Source: an uncultured Eubacterium sp.
Lineage (GTDB): Bacteria; Bacillota; Clostridia; Oscillospirales; Acutalibacteraceae
Reading direction: 5' to 3'
Length of the DNA stretch: 63,727 nt
Assembly: GCA_905234995.1 (NCBI GenBank)
Contig: CAJOJV010000004.1
Span: 1-63,727 of the forward strand
A model generated the notes under the pieces. The model saw only the letters and a program-made list of their open reading frames with translations, was not told the DNA's origin and did no database searches. Below are positions 46,655-54,853 of this stretch, one piece after another. Position numbers and translations under genes: made by a program. Position 1 is the first letter of the stretch; every line of letters begins with the position of its first letter.

Positions 46655-46951
46655 TTACATCATATCGTTGAAGAATTCGATATCCTTTGAGCCTTCAGCG
46701 AGAGTAACAATTGCTTTCTTCCATGAAGGAGTGTAGCCGCTGTTCATTCCCTGACGGCGCTCATGGCCGCGAACATTGATTGTGTTAACCTTTGCAACCT
46801 TAGTGCCGGGGAAAACCTCTTCGATAGCCTTTGCGATTTCAATTTTGTTTGCATCCTTAGCAACCTTGAAGGTATATTTTCTCATCATAAGGCCTGTCAT
46901 AGACTCTTCAGTGATGATTGGCTTAAGGATAATATCCTGAGCTGTTTTCAT
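46655..46951 (-). CDS. rplW: 50S ribosomal protein L23
   Basis: A 98-residue L23 at the tunnel exit, docking site for trigger factor and SRP. IILKPIITEESM and KYTFKVAKDANKIEI are conserved. Its start touches the rplD stop. Confidence 0.98.
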   Translation of the reverse strand: MKTAQDIILKPIITEESMTGLMMRKYTFKVAKDANKIEIAKAIEEVFPGTKVAKVNTINVRGHERRQGMNSGYTPSWKKAIVTLAEGSKDIEFFNDMM

Positions 46952-47574
46952 TATGCATATACCTCCTCAATCTTAGTTGCTGCATCCTTAAGAACAACAA
47001 GATTGTTTGCATTAAGGATATCATAAACGCAAAGTGTGTTTACGGTTACAACCTTAACGCCTTCAATATTGCGTGCGCTCTTATAGATTACATCGTTGTT
47101 TTCCGGAAGGATAACAAGAATCTTTTTACCTGTCTTAAGATTTGCAAGCACCTCAACCATAGCCTTAGTCTTGATTTCCTCAAACTCAAGCTTGTTAAGG
47201 ATGAGCATTTCATTTGCTGCAACCTTTGTTGAAAGTGCAGACTTCATTGCAAGTCTCTTAACCTTCTTGTTCATACCAACCTTGTATTTTCTTGGCTTCG
47301 GGCCAAGAGCGATACCGCCGTGTGTCCACTGCGGGCTTCTGGTTGAGCCCTGACGAGCACGGCCTGTTCCCTTCTGTCTCCAAGGCTTTGCACCGCCGCC
47401 TGATACTTCAGAACGAGTGAGAGTTGACTGTGTGCCCTGGCGCTGTGCAGCAAGATAGCTGACAACTGCAAGATGCATTGCTGATTCGTTTGGCTCAATA
47501 GCGAAAACGGAATCTGCAAGTTCCATTTTTGAGGTCTTGCGACCTTCCTGGTTATAAACCTGAACCTGTGCCAT
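46951..47574 (-). CDS. rplD: 50S ribosomal protein L4
   Basis: A 207-residue L4, whose loop reaches into the exit tunnel. The long Gly/Arg-rich loop (SGGGAKPWRQKGTGRARQG) is intact. In E. coli L4 represses the S10 operon through the S10 leader, relevant to the structured leader upstream of rpsJ here. Confidence 0.98.
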   Translation of the reverse strand: MAQVQVYNQEGRKTSKMELADSVFAIEPNESAMHLAVVSYLAAQRQGTQSTLTRSEVSGGGAKPWRQKGTGRARQGSTRSPQWTHGGIALGPKPRKYKVGMNKKVKRLAMKSALSTKVAANEMLILNKLEFEEIKTKAMVEVLANLKTGKKILVILPENNDVIYKSARNIEGVKVVTVNTLCVYDILNANNLVVLKDAATKIEEVYA

Positions 47575-47591
47575 TTCTTTCTCTCCTTTCG

Positions 47592-48224
47592 TTAAGCTTT
47601 AACAGCGTCTGCGATAACAACAATTCCGCCCTTAGGACCGGGGATTGCACCCTTGATTGCGATGAGGTTGTTTTCAGCATCAACCTTAGCAACCGTGAGG
47701 TTCTGAATTGTTACTTTCTCGTGACCGTAGTGGCCTGCCATTTTTCTGCCCTTGAAAACTCTTGAGGGGCTTGAGCACGCACCGAGTGAACCCTGGTGAC
47801 GAGCGTTAGGACCTGTGCCGTGAGTTTCACGGAGTCTGGAGAAATTCCAGCGCTTGATTGCGCCTGCGGTTCCGTGGCCCTTTGATGTGCCCTTAACGTC
47901 AACGATTTCGCCAACCTCAAAAGTGTCTGCCTTAATGATATCGCCAACATTAACTGCTGAGCAATCCTCAAGACGGAATTCCTTAAGAGTTCTCTTAGGA
48001 GCAACATCATTCTTTGCGAAATGACCCTTCATAGGCTTGTTGAGCTTGCCGACCTTAACATCGCCGAAGCCAACCTGAACAGCCTCATAGCCGTCATTCT
48101 CGATTGTTTTCTTCTGTGTGATAACGCAAGGACCTGCTTCAACAACGGTTACGGGGATTACTTTACCGTTTTCGTCAAAGATCTGAGTCATGCCTATCTT
48201 TTTTCCGATAATTCCTTTTTTCAT
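47592..48224 (-). CDS. rplC: 50S ribosomal protein L3
   Basis: A 210-residue L3 near the peptidyl transferase centre. [16 protein letters not shown] is the conserved start, giving ATG 48224 with AAGGAGG upstream; an extended upstream frame is not conserved. The conserved GHRGSTG-like loop reads [19 protein letters not shown]. Confidence 0.97.
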   Translation of the reverse strand: MKKGIIGKKIGMTQIFDENGKVIPVTVVEAGPCVITQKKTIENDGYEAVQVGFGDVKVGKLNKPMKGHFAKNDVAPKRTLKEFRLEDCSAVNVGDIIKADTFEVGEIVDVKGTSKGHGTAGAIKRWNFSRLRETHGTGPNARHQGSLGACSSPSRVFKGRKMAGHYGHEKVTIQNLTVAKVDAENNLIAIKGAIPGPKGGIVVIADAVKA

Positions 48225-48277
48225 AATTTCCTCCTTGGTTATTGGTTGGTTTCCCAACTTGACCTCAACGGGCGCGA

Positions 48278-48592
48278 TTATAATTTGATTTCGATTTCAA
48301 CGCCTGCCGGGAGCTCAAGATTTGTCAGAGCTTCAACGGTTTTGTTTGAAGGTCTGAGAATATCAATGAGTCTTTTGTGTGTTCTCTGCTCAAACTGCTC
48401 ACGGCTGTCCTTATACTTGTGAACGGCGCGAAGGATTGTTACAACTTCCTTTTCGGTGGGAAGCGGGATTGGACCGCTTACCTGAGCACCGGTGTTCTTA
48501 GCAGTTTCAACAATCTTTTCTGCTGCCTGGTCAACAAGGTTGTGATCGTAGCCCTTAAGTCTGATGCGGATTTTTACCTTGCTTGCTGCCAT
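48278..48592 (-). CDS. rpsJ: 30S ribosomal protein S10
   Basis: A 104-residue S10, also known as the NusE antitermination factor. [15 protein letters not shown] at the start and the [19 protein letters not shown] segment are diagnostic. It is the first gene of the supercluster, behind a structured leader. AGGAGG precedes the ATG. Confidence 0.98.
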   Translation of the reverse strand: MAASKVKIRIRLKGYDHNLVDQAAEKIVETAKNTGAQVSGPIPLPTEKEVVTILRAVHKYKDSREQFEQRTHKRLIDILRPSNKTVEALTNLELPAGVEIEIKL

Positions 48593-48870
48593 TTACTTTT
48601 CCTCCTGAAAAATATTGGTGCGAGTCTTTACTGAACTTTTCTCCACCCTGCCGTGTGTTTCAACCCCGTTCTTTTAAAAGCCGAATGACAGACTATCATT
48701 CGGGCAGACGCACGGCGGCAAATGTTCGCAAGTCATTTGCGGTGCAAAAGTTGACAGTATGATTTCGCCCGGTTTAAAATCGGACATACTCCGCCGAAAT
48801 TCCCGCTTGGTTAGGTTGGACCAAGCGCCACCTCCGGCATCATCGCATATCGTGTTTGCACGAGTGGTTG
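48593..48870 (-). ncRNA. Structured 5' leader of the S10 operon (candidate regulatory RNA)
   Basis: About 280 nt between the promoters and rpsJ contain no gene but several strong stems: CCGAATGA/TCATTCGG (48681-48688 with 48696-48703), enclosed by GCCGTG/CACGGC (48650-48655 with 48711-48716); GCAAATG/CATTTGC (48718-48724 with 48734-48740); AGTATG/CATACT (48756-48761 with 48785-48790), with an inner CCG/CGG; GCTTGGT/ACCAAGC (48805-48811 with 48820-48826); TCGTG/CACGA (48850-48854 with 48859-48863). The S10 operon leader of E. coli is repressed by L4; whether this RNA works likewise is inference. No terminator T-run is obvious. Confidence 0.65.
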
Positions 48871-48875
48871 AGTGC

Positions 48876-48903
48876 ATTATATATTATATATAAATATACA
48901 CAA
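48876..48903 (-). promoter_or_regulatory. Possible second promoter of the S10 operon
   Basis: On the minus strand TTGTGT (48898-48903), a 16-nt spacer and TATAAT (48876-48881), downstream of the consensus promoter. The AT-rich TATATA context makes this call weak. Confidence 0.4.
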
Positions 48904-48920
48904 CGTCGCGCGCATTTGGT

Positions 48921-48949
48921 ATTATATAATAGGGTGATAGGTTTGTCAA
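48921..48949 (-). promoter_or_regulatory. Consensus promoter of the S10-spc-alpha supercluster
   Basis: On the minus strand TTGACA (48944-48949), exactly 17 nt, TATAAT (48921-48926): a perfect sigma-A consensus at both hexamers, fitting very strong expression of ribosomal protein genes. Confidence 0.88.
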
Positions 48950-49125
48950 CCCCAAATTTTAATTTTTTTTGTAAATATTTTTGGCAAAATCAACAAATCC
49001 GATTTGAAAAATTCTGTCATTTTAACGAAATTTTATTTTTTCGCTCTTTGCAGGGAGAGTGAAAATTTGCATAGAGAGTGAAAATATGCTATAATTCATT
49101 CAATAAAGCATTAAAAGGATGAATT
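48950..49125. other. AT-rich intergenic region between divergent units
   Basis: Between the S10 operon promoter and the acyltransferase start there is AT-rich sequence without a gene. Its right half holds the direct repeats and promoter listed next. Confidence 0.7.
49055..49095 (+). promoter_or_regulatory. Promoter of the acyltransferase with tandem 16-bp direct repeats
   Basis: TTGCAT (49067-49072), a 17-nt spacer and TATAAT (49090-49095). Two direct copies of GAGAGTGAAAATNTGC, at 49055-49070 and 49074-49089, differ at one base and are 19 bp apart, covering the -35 region and spacer. This arrangement suggests an operator for a DNA-binding regulator. Confidence 0.6.
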
Positions 49126-50193
49126 ATGAATAGCAAGAACACAAAAATCGGCAGCCGCGAGCGCGTTATGTACCTTGACCTGTTAAAGGCGGTTTCAATA
49201 ATCGGGGTTATATTCATTCACGTTTCGGCGGTTAACTGGTATACCGACAAGCTTTATACGCCCGAATGGATAATACATACGATATATAACGGACTCGTGC
49301 AATTCAGCGTTCCTGTTTTCGTTATGGTGAGCGGAGCTTTGTTCTTGGCGCGCGATATACCCGTTAAAACGATTTATAAAAAATATATGCCGAGGCTTAT
49401 CATTGCCTATCTGTTCTGGAGCACCGTTTATGCTCTGATAAAGTTCTGCCCCGTCAGAAACGTTAACACATTTATATGCGAAATTATCAAAGGGCATTAT
49501 CATTTATGGTTCGTTCCGATGATTGCGGTGCAGTATATGCTCGTACCTATTTACAAAAGAATCGTGAAGAACAGACGACTTGCGGAATACTTCATCATAA
49601 TTTCGCTTGCGCTGTTTTCCGTTATACCTACGATTATCGGGCAGATAGCCATTTGCTCCAAAGACTACGGAGAGGCACTGCAGGCTTTATATTCAAAAGC
49701 AAATCTTGACGTTCTGTTCGGCTATTCCCTGTTTTTCATATTGGGTTACATACTCAACACCGCAGAGCTTTCAAGGAAAGCGGAAAGAATTATTTATATT
49801 ATCGGCGCAATCGGGTTTATATCCACTCCCCTTTTGATAATCTTAAATTCCAGGGCAACGGGCGCTGCGAGCACCTTTTACGGCGGCAATTTCAGACCGA
49901 ACGTTATAGCCTGTGCGGTTTCAATTTTCGTTTTCACTAAAAACCATTCGGGTTATCTGAAAAGCGGCACTGCCTTTGCAAGGGTTATAACGAAGCTTTC
50001 GAAATACAGCTTCGGCGTTTATCTGGTGCATCTTGTGTTTCTTGAGCTGCTCAGATACACTTATAAAATCACGCCCGAAACCTTCGGCGCAGCGCTCGGA
50101 GTTCCGCTTATGGTTATCATTGTTTATGCGGCGTCAACGCTTGTTACCGCGATAATCAGCAAAATTCCGTTTATAAACAAATACATCGTTTAA
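49126..50193 (+). CDS. Acyltransferase family 3 membrane protein
   Basis: A 355-residue integral membrane O-acyltransferase (Acyltransferase_3, OafA/WecH type) with about ten membrane segments. The early YLDLLKAVSIIGVIFIHVSA contains the family's conserved histidine, and KYSFGVYLVHLVFLE near the end is typical. Members acetylate or succinylate cell-surface glycans or small molecules; the substrate is unknown. It is a single-gene unit. Confidence 0.88.
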   Translation: MNSKNTKIGSRERVMYLDLLKAVSIIGVIFIHVSAVNWYTDKLYTPEWIIHTIYNGLVQFSVPVFVMVSGALFLARDIPVKTIYKKYMPRLIIAYLFWSTVYALIKFCPVRNVNTFICEIIKGHYHLWFVPMIAVQYMLVPIYKRIVKNRRLAEYFIIISLALFSVIPTIIGQIAICSKDYGEALQALYSKANLDVLFGYSLFFILGYILNTAELSRKAERIIYIIGAIGFISTPLLIILNSRATGAASTFYGGNFRPNVIACAVSIFVFTKNHSGYLKSGTAFARVITKLSKYSFGVYLVHLVFLELLRYTYKITPETFGAALGVPLMVIIVYAASTLVTAIISKIPFINKYIV

Positions 50194-50198
50194 AAAAT

Positions 50199-50224
50199 AA
50201 GGCGCTTGGAAATCCAAGCGCCTT
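50199..50224. terminator. Bidirectional rho-independent terminator
   Basis: AAGGCGCTTGG (50199-50209) pairs with CCAAGCGCCTT (50214-50224) around AAAT. It lies between the convergent acyltransferase and PAP2 genes. Confidence 0.85.
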
Positions 50225-50230
50225 AATAAT

Positions 50231-51157
50231 TTATTCGTTTGTATCGGAATTTTCTGCCGCTGCATCACGAAGCTGATTGTAGTGGATTTTGCAATAATAC
50301 TCGCCGTTAATCGGAGGATAATCCTCATCGTCAACCTTAGCTTCATTATAGCAATCATAATCCTCGCCAACGTAAGCGCAGCGAATAGCCTTATCGCCGC
50401 CCTCGGAAAGCGAGGGAATAAAGCCGATGCAGAAAAGAGCAACAACAACCACTGCAATTGCAATCTTGCCGCCCTTGCCCTCCGTCCATTTAAAGGGCTT
50501 AAACTTTGCGAGGTCAACCTCCTGCAGCATTGTGAAGGGCTTTTTATTTTCAATAAGATACATGCAAAGCTTTGAAAGGAAATAGCCGATTAAGCCTGCA
50601 CAAATACCAACGATTAAACCGCCGATAACATCCGTTGCATAATGCACCATCAGATAAACGCGGCTGCCCATTGTGCATAACGCAAGCACGGGGAAAAGCC
50701 ATGCGATTTTCTTTTTATCGCTTTTGAAGCAAAGGAAAAGCGCAGTTGCCATTTCAAACGCAGCGGTGGTGTGGCCTGACGGGAAAGAATAATCGCTCTC
50801 GCTCAGAGTGCCTGCGCCGAAATACGCCTGCATATACCAATCAATATCCTGCAGCGTGTTATATGGCCTGATTCTGAGCACGGCGGGCTTAACGAGAACG
50901 TTAGTAATAAGCGTGCCTGCAATGATTGCAAAGCAAAGCGCAAAGCCGTATTTCCTGGTTTTCTTAAAGAACATTAAAGCAACGGCAAAAATAATCATCG
51001 GGATAACGAAAGCCTCATCGCCGAGGGTGGTGAAGACCTTTGCAAGCACGGTGAAAAAGCCGTTTTGCATTGCAGCAAAAAACTTGAAGATTGCAACATC
51101 AAAATCATAGAAAGTGCTGTTGATGGAATCTCCGATTGTTAAAACAAAGGAACCCAT
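50231..51157 (-). CDS. PAP2-family membrane phosphatase
   Basis: A 308-residue membrane protein with about six helices and the three phosphatase motifs of the PAP2 family: KPAVLRIRP, PSGH (in SFPSGHTTAAF) and SRVYLMVHYATD. Such enzymes dephosphorylate undecaprenyl pyrophosphate or phosphatidic acid. The C-terminal 70 residues form an extra hydrophilic, acidic tail after a last membrane helix (about 235-255), which is not part of the family core. Confidence 0.88.
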   Translation of the reverse strand: MGSFVLTIGDSINSTFYDFDVAIFKFFAAMQNGFFTVLAKVFTTLGDEAFVIPMIIFAVALMFFKKTRKYGFALCFAIIAGTLITNVLVKPAVLRIRPYNTLQDIDWYMQAYFGAGTLSESDYSFPSGHTTAAFEMATALFLCFKSDKKKIAWLFPVLALCTMGSRVYLMVHYATDVIGGLIVGICAGLIGYFLSKLCMYLIENKKPFTMLQEVDLAKFKPFKWTEGKGGKIAIAVVVVALFCIGFIPSLSEGGDKAIRCAYVGEDYDCYNEAKVDDEDYPPINGEYYCKIHYNQLRDAAAENSDTNE

Positions 51158-51185
51158 AAATTACCTCCAAAAATTAATATACCTT

Positions 51186-51214
51186 ATATTAACAAATATG
51201 CCGAAATAATGCAA
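51186..51214 (-). promoter_or_regulatory. Promoter of the PAP2 phosphatase
   Basis: On the minus strand TTGCAT (51209-51214), a 17-nt spacer and TAATAT (51186-51191). Confidence 0.5.
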
Positions 51215-51227
51215 GATAATATTTTCT

Positions 51228-51255
51228 TTGATATTTTTGCAAAATGTGCTATTAT
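51228..51255 (+). promoter_or_regulatory. Promoter of the J-domain protein
   Basis: TTGATA (51228-51233), a 16-nt spacer and TATTAT (51250-51255), ahead of an AAGGAGA ribosome binding site. Confidence 0.5.
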
Positions 51256-51283
51256 TGGATTAAGAAAAATGCCAAGGAGAATT

Positions 51284-51844
51284 ATGAGCAAAAATCCATA
51301 CAGGGTTCTGGGAGTAACGGAGGGCGCTTCCTTTGAGGAATGCACCAAGGCATATAAAAAGCTTGCAAAGGAATATCACCCCGACCTTAATCCGAACGAC
51401 GCGGCTGCCGATAAAAAAATGGCAGAAATCAACGCCGCATACGAAGCGATAAAGAAAAGCGGCGCAAAGGCCGCAAGAAATAAAGGCAATAATGATTATC
51501 AGGAAGCAACGCAGAGCGACGAGGAAAAAGCGCATCTGAACGCGGCTGCACAGCTTATCAGAAACCGCCAATTTGCACAGGCGCTTAACATTCTGAGCCG
51601 CCTTGAAAACCGCACGGCGGAATTATACTGCCTTGCCGCCCTGGCAAACGAGGGTGCAGGCAGGGACAGGCAGGCGTTCGTAAACATTCAGGAGGCGTGC
51701 GCGATGGAGCCCGAAAATGCCGAATATAAGAAAATATATAATCGGCTCGTTGAGCGCGGCGCCGATATACGCCCGCGGGCACGGAGCGTTTATTACGACG
51801 ATTATAACGCGCCTGACCCATCGCAAATAAAAAGAAGAAAATAA
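51284..51844 (+). CDS. J-domain (DnaJ-like) protein with TPR-like tail
   Basis: A 186-residue protein. The N-terminal J domain (about residues 3-62) has the HPD motif (YHPDLNP), which stimulates DnaK ATPase. The C-terminal region (about 85-155) is helical, resembling tetratricopeptide repeats (AQLIRNRQFAQALNILSR). The Gly/Phe and zinc-finger regions of DnaJ are absent. The ATG at 51284 has AAGGAGA upstream. The client is unknown. Confidence 0.85.
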   Translation: MSKNPYRVLGVTEGASFEECTKAYKKLAKEYHPDLNPNDAAADKKMAEINAAYEAIKKSGAKAARNKGNNDYQEATQSDEEKAHLNAAAQLIRNRQFAQALNILSRLENRTAELYCLAALANEGAGRDRQAFVNIQEACAMEPENAEYKKIYNRLVERGADIRPRARSVYYDDYNAPDPSQIKRRK

Positions 51845-51851
51845 AAGCAGA

Positions 51852-51880
51852 CAGGCTGTTCCGAAATTCGGAACAGCCTG
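51852..51880. terminator. Bidirectional rho-independent terminator
   Basis: CAGGCTGTTCC (51852-51862) pairs with GGAACAGCCTG (51870-51880), with A- and T-rich flanks, between convergent genes. Confidence 0.8.
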
Positions 51881-51886
51881 AATTAT

Positions 51887-52435
51887 TTAATCAAGCTCAA
51901 GGCGCATTAAAACGAGCTCCTGCCAACCCGTTAGGCGCGAACGAAAGCCGCGCGGATTTCTGCCGTATTCAACGAAGCCCACGCTTTCATAAAGCGATAT
52001 TGCACTTTTGTTATCTGCAACTACGTCAAGCTCAAGCTGCGAATAGCCCGCTGCCTTTGCACATTCAATGCAAGCCTCCGTCAGCGCGCGGCCGATGCCA
52101 AGCCCCCAATACGCCTTATCAACGCTTATGCCGAATTCGGCGCGGTGCCTTACCTTTTCCTTTGCGCCCACGAGTCCTATGCCTGCAGTGCCGACCATAA
52201 CGCCGTCAATTTCCGCAAGAATTTCAATTTCGTTTTTGCTTTCGGTTTTCTTTTGGAGGAAATCCGCTTCCTGCTCGGCGTTATAACTGTTTTCCTCAGG
52301 ATATGAAAGCAGAAAATCCGTCTGCTCGTGAGTGAGATTAAAGATTTCAAAAAGTGCGGCGCCGTCATCATAAGCGCCGTTACGAAGGCAGCACTCCCTG
52401 CCGTCTTTAGTTGTTATTATTTTATTGTATTCCAT
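51887..52435 (-). CDS. GNAT-family N-acetyltransferase
   Basis: A 182-residue GNAT enzyme. The acetyl-CoA loop is in GLGIGRALTEACIECAK, and the conserved last motif is NKSAISLYESVGFVEYGR. The sequence (VDKAYWGLGIG) resembles the RimJ/RimL and spermidine-type side of the family; the substrate is unknown. It is 12 nt downstream of a methyltransferase gene and probably co-transcribed. Confidence 0.85.
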   Translation of the reverse strand: MEYNKIITTKDGRECCLRNGAYDDGAALFEIFNLTHEQTDFLLSYPEENSYNAEQEADFLQKKTESKNEIEILAEIDGVMVGTAGIGLVGAKEKVRHRAEFGISVDKAYWGLGIGRALTEACIECAKAAGYSQLELDVVADNKSAISLYESVGFVEYGRNPRGFRSRLTGWQELVLMRLELD

Positions 52436-52447
52436 TATATTACTCCA

Positions 52448-53194
52448 TTATTTTACTGAGCGCATTGCAATAAACGTCGGTATATTAAGCTCGTGCAGTC
52501 TGCCCTCTCCGTTTGTATCCTCATACAAAGCAAGCAGAGTGAAGCCCGCTTCAAGCTGACCGTTAATCTGCTCTTCAAGCGTGTGTGAAAACTGCATCCC
52601 CGCATCGTCGCGCTCAAGCTGTTTTCTTTGCTCCTCGTTAACGAGCGGATTAAAAGGCAGAGTGTTTACGATATTCTTTTCATCGGAATCAACTATATAA
52701 TTGATATAGTTATCCGTGCCCGAAAGCAGCGTGCCTCCTTTCTTTAAAACGCGAAAGCATTCCTGCCAGACGGGCTTAACGTTCTGAATATAGCAGTTTG
52801 AAACGGGATGGAAAATCAAATCAAATTCCCCGTCATCAAACGGAAGAGGCTTGGTCATATCCGCGCGAATAATGCGAATTGAATAGCCCTCTCGCTCTGC
52901 AACGAAGCGCTCGCTTTCAAGCTGCTTTTCCGAATAATCAAGCACCGTGCAATCTGCGCCGAGCGCTGCAAAAATCGGCATTTGCTGTCCACCGCCGCTT
53001 GCAAGCCCGAGAACCCTTTTTCCTTTGAGATTGCCGAGCCATTCATGGGGTACGAACTTTGTCGGAGTTAAAAGAACATTCCATTCGCCGTTTAACGCAC
53101 GCTCATAGGTTGCTTGGTCAATCGGCTTGCCCCACTCCCAGCCTTCATCAATCCAGCGGTCTATCGTTTTTGCATTTATATCCTGATAATCCAT
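52448..53194 (-). CDS. Class I SAM-dependent methyltransferase
   Basis: A 248-residue methyltransferase of the Methyltransf_11 type. The SAM-binding motif I is VLGLASGGGQQMPIFAALG, followed by an acidic CTVLDYSEKQL and the post-motif DLIFHPVSNCYI. The substrate is unknown. It is the first gene of a two-gene unit with the GNAT enzyme. Confidence 0.87.
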   Translation of the reverse strand: MDYQDINAKTIDRWIDEGWEWGKPIDQATYERALNGEWNVLLTPTKFVPHEWLGNLKGKRVLGLASGGGQQMPIFAALGADCTVLDYSEKQLESERFVAEREGYSIRIIRADMTKPLPFDDGEFDLIFHPVSNCYIQNVKPVWQECFRVLKKGGTLLSGTDNYINYIVDSDEKNIVNTLPFNPLVNEEQRKQLERDDAGMQFSHTLEEQINGQLEAGFTLLALYEDTNGEGRLHELNIPTFIAMRSVK

Positions 53195-53227
53195 ATCATC
53201 ACCTTAATTCAAAAGATATCAAAGAAT

Positions 53228-53255
53228 ATTATAACATTATTTACCGCAAATACAA
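53228..53255 (-). promoter_or_regulatory. Promoter of the methyltransferase-GNAT unit
   Basis: On the minus strand TTGTAT (53250-53255), a 16-nt spacer and TATAAT (53228-53233). Confidence 0.6.
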
Positions 53256-53266
53256 TATAAAAAACA

Positions 53267-53285
53267 GGAAGGCATAAAGCCCTCC
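53267..53285 (-). terminator. Terminator of the amino-acid ABC transporter operon
   Basis: Read on the minus strand, GGAGGGC (53285-53279) pairs with GCCTTCC (53273-53267), with one G-U pair, and is followed by TGTTTTTTAT. Confidence 0.65.
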
Positions 53286-53295
53286 CGTAAATTAT

Positions 53296-54039
53296 TTATA
53301 ACACCTTTGAAAGGAAATCCTGCAGGCGAGGATTTTGCGGATTATTGAAAAACTCCTCCGGAGTGTTTTCCTCATAAATCACGCCGCCGTCCATAAAGAT
53401 TACCCTCGAGGCAACCTCGCGGGCAAAGCCCATTTCGTGGGTTACGACAACCATAGTCATCCCGTCGTTGGCAAGCGCCTTCATAACCTGAAGCACCTCG
53501 CCTACCATTTCGGGGTCAAGCGCTGAGGTGGGCTCATCAAAGAGCATAACCTCGGGATCCATACAAAGCGCACGCACGATTGCAACGCGCTGCTTCTGGC
53601 CGCCTGAAAGCTGGCTCGGATATGCATCCGCCCTGTCTGCAAGGCCGACCTTGCCGAGCAGCTCCATTGCCTTTGCCTCAGCCTCCTCCTTGGATTTGCC
53701 GAGAAGCTTCATCGGGGCAATGGTTAAATTGCGAAGCACCGTCATATTCGGGAAAAGATTGAAATGCTGAAAAACCATTCCCATCTTCTGCCTGTGCTTA
53801 TTGATATTCAGCTTGGGATTCGTTAAATCCTCGCCGTCAAAAATAATGCTGCCGCTTGTCGGAATTTCAAGGAGATTCAAGGAGCGCAGAAGTGTTGATT
53901 TACCCGAGCCCGAGGGACCGACGATAACGACAACCTCGCCCTGGTCAATCTCAAGATTAACGCCGTCAAGCGCTCTCACGGTGCCGTCAATATAATGCTT
54001 TTTCAAATCGGTTACGTTAATCAAAACATTATCGTTCAC
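53296..54039 (-). CDS. Polar amino acid ABC transporter ATP-binding protein
   Basis: A 247-residue ATPase of the GlnQ/ArtP type. Walker A is GPSGSGKST, the signature LSGGQKQR and Walker [14 protein letters not shown], with the switch histidine in VVTHEMGFA. It starts at GTG 54039 inside the permease gene (11-bp overlap), with AGGAGG ten bases upstream, so expression is coupled. Confidence 0.95.
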   Translation of the reverse strand: MNDNVLINVTDLKKHYIDGTVRALDGVNLEIDQGEVVVIVGPSGSGKSTLLRSLNLLEIPTSGSIIFDGEDLTNPKLNINKHRQKMGMVFQHFNLFPNMTVLRNLTIAPMKLLGKSKEEAEAKAMELLGKVGLADRADAYPSQLSGGQKQRVAIVRALCMDPEVMLFDEPTSALDPEMVGEVLQVMKALANDGMTMVVVTHEMGFAREVASRVIFMDGGVIYEENTPEEFFNNPQNPRLQDFLSKVL

Positions 54040-54760
54040 TCTTCTTCAGCCTCCTTTCAACCTTGCCTACAAGCGCGGTGAGAATCAATACCGTTACAAG
54101 ATATATCATCGCTACTATTCCGAGAGGAATGAAGTATTCAAAAATACGACCGCCGATAATATTTCCCGCCTTAGTAAGCTCAATAACGCCCACGTAGCCT
54201 GCAACGGAGGTTTCCTTTAAGAGAGCGATGAACTCGTTAAGAAGAGTCGGCAGCACTGCCTTAAACATCTGCGGAATGATTATGTATCTCATAGTCTGCA
54301 GATAGTTAAAGCCTATTGAACGGCCCGCTTCAAACTGCCCGTTATCAATGCTCATAATTCCCGCTCTGAATATTTCGGCAACGTATGCGCCCGAGTTAAT
54401 ACCGAACGCAATTATTCCGACAAGAACGCCGTTGCTTGAAGCCGCAAAAACAACAAAATACATTATCATAAGCTGAACCACAACGGGAGTTCCGCGGATA
54501 ACCGTAAGATAGATTTTGCATATGAAATTCAAAAAGGCAAGAACTTGATAGCCCAAGCCGCCCTTGAGCTTCATTGATTCCTTATTCTTGTCAAACGAGG
54601 TTCTTACGGCGGCAATTATTACGCCGATGATAATTCCGACAAGGAGCGCGCCGCCCGTTATTTTGAGCGTGTTTAAAAAGCCGTTAACATACTGCATATA
54701 ACGCTGCTCTTCAAGAAACGCTCTGCTGAACTTTTCCATAATACTTAAAGTAATTGGCAT
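54029..54760 (-). CDS. Polar amino acid ABC transporter permease
   Basis: A 243-residue permease of the HisM/GlnP family with about five membrane segments. The EAA loop ([21 protein letters not shown]) contacts the ATPase. The ATG at 54760 with an AGAGG site is chosen over an upstream in-frame start that would add an uncharacteristic N-terminus. Like other single-permease systems it probably works as a homodimer. Confidence 0.93.
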   Translation of the reverse strand: MPITLSIMEKFSRAFLEEQRYMQYVNGFLNTLKITGGALLVGIIIGVIIAAVRTSFDKNKESMKLKGGLGYQVLAFLNFICKIYLTVIRGTPVVVQLMIMYFVVFAASSNGVLVGIIAFGINSGAYVAEIFRAGIMSIDNGQFEAGRSIGFNYLQTMRYIIIPQMFKAVLPTLLNEFIALLKETSVAGYVGVIELTKAGNIIGGRIFEYFIPLGIVAMIYLVTVLILTALVGKVERRLKKSER

Positions 54761-54779
54761 TGTTGCTTTTCCTCTTTCC

Positions 54780-54835
54780 GGGAAGAATGCATCTTCCCCA
54801 TCCATAAAATTAGGACGGAGAAACTCCGCCCCAAT
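54780..54835 (-). other. Pair of hairpins between binding-protein and permease genes
   Basis: GGGAAGA (54780-54786) pairs with TCTTCCC (54792-54798), and CGGAG-AAA-CTCCG follows at about 54815-54827. They lie in the gap after the substrate-binding protein gene, where stem-loops often protect the upstream mRNA or partly terminate transcription, so that the binding protein is made in excess. Confidence 0.5.
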
Positions 54836-54853
54836 CGTTTAGTTTAAATTCAA

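Noticed and set aside
48856-49062. Plus-strand frame of 68 residues over the S10 promoter
   Set aside because: It crosses a perfect consensus promoter on the other strand, is AT-rich and has no family features.
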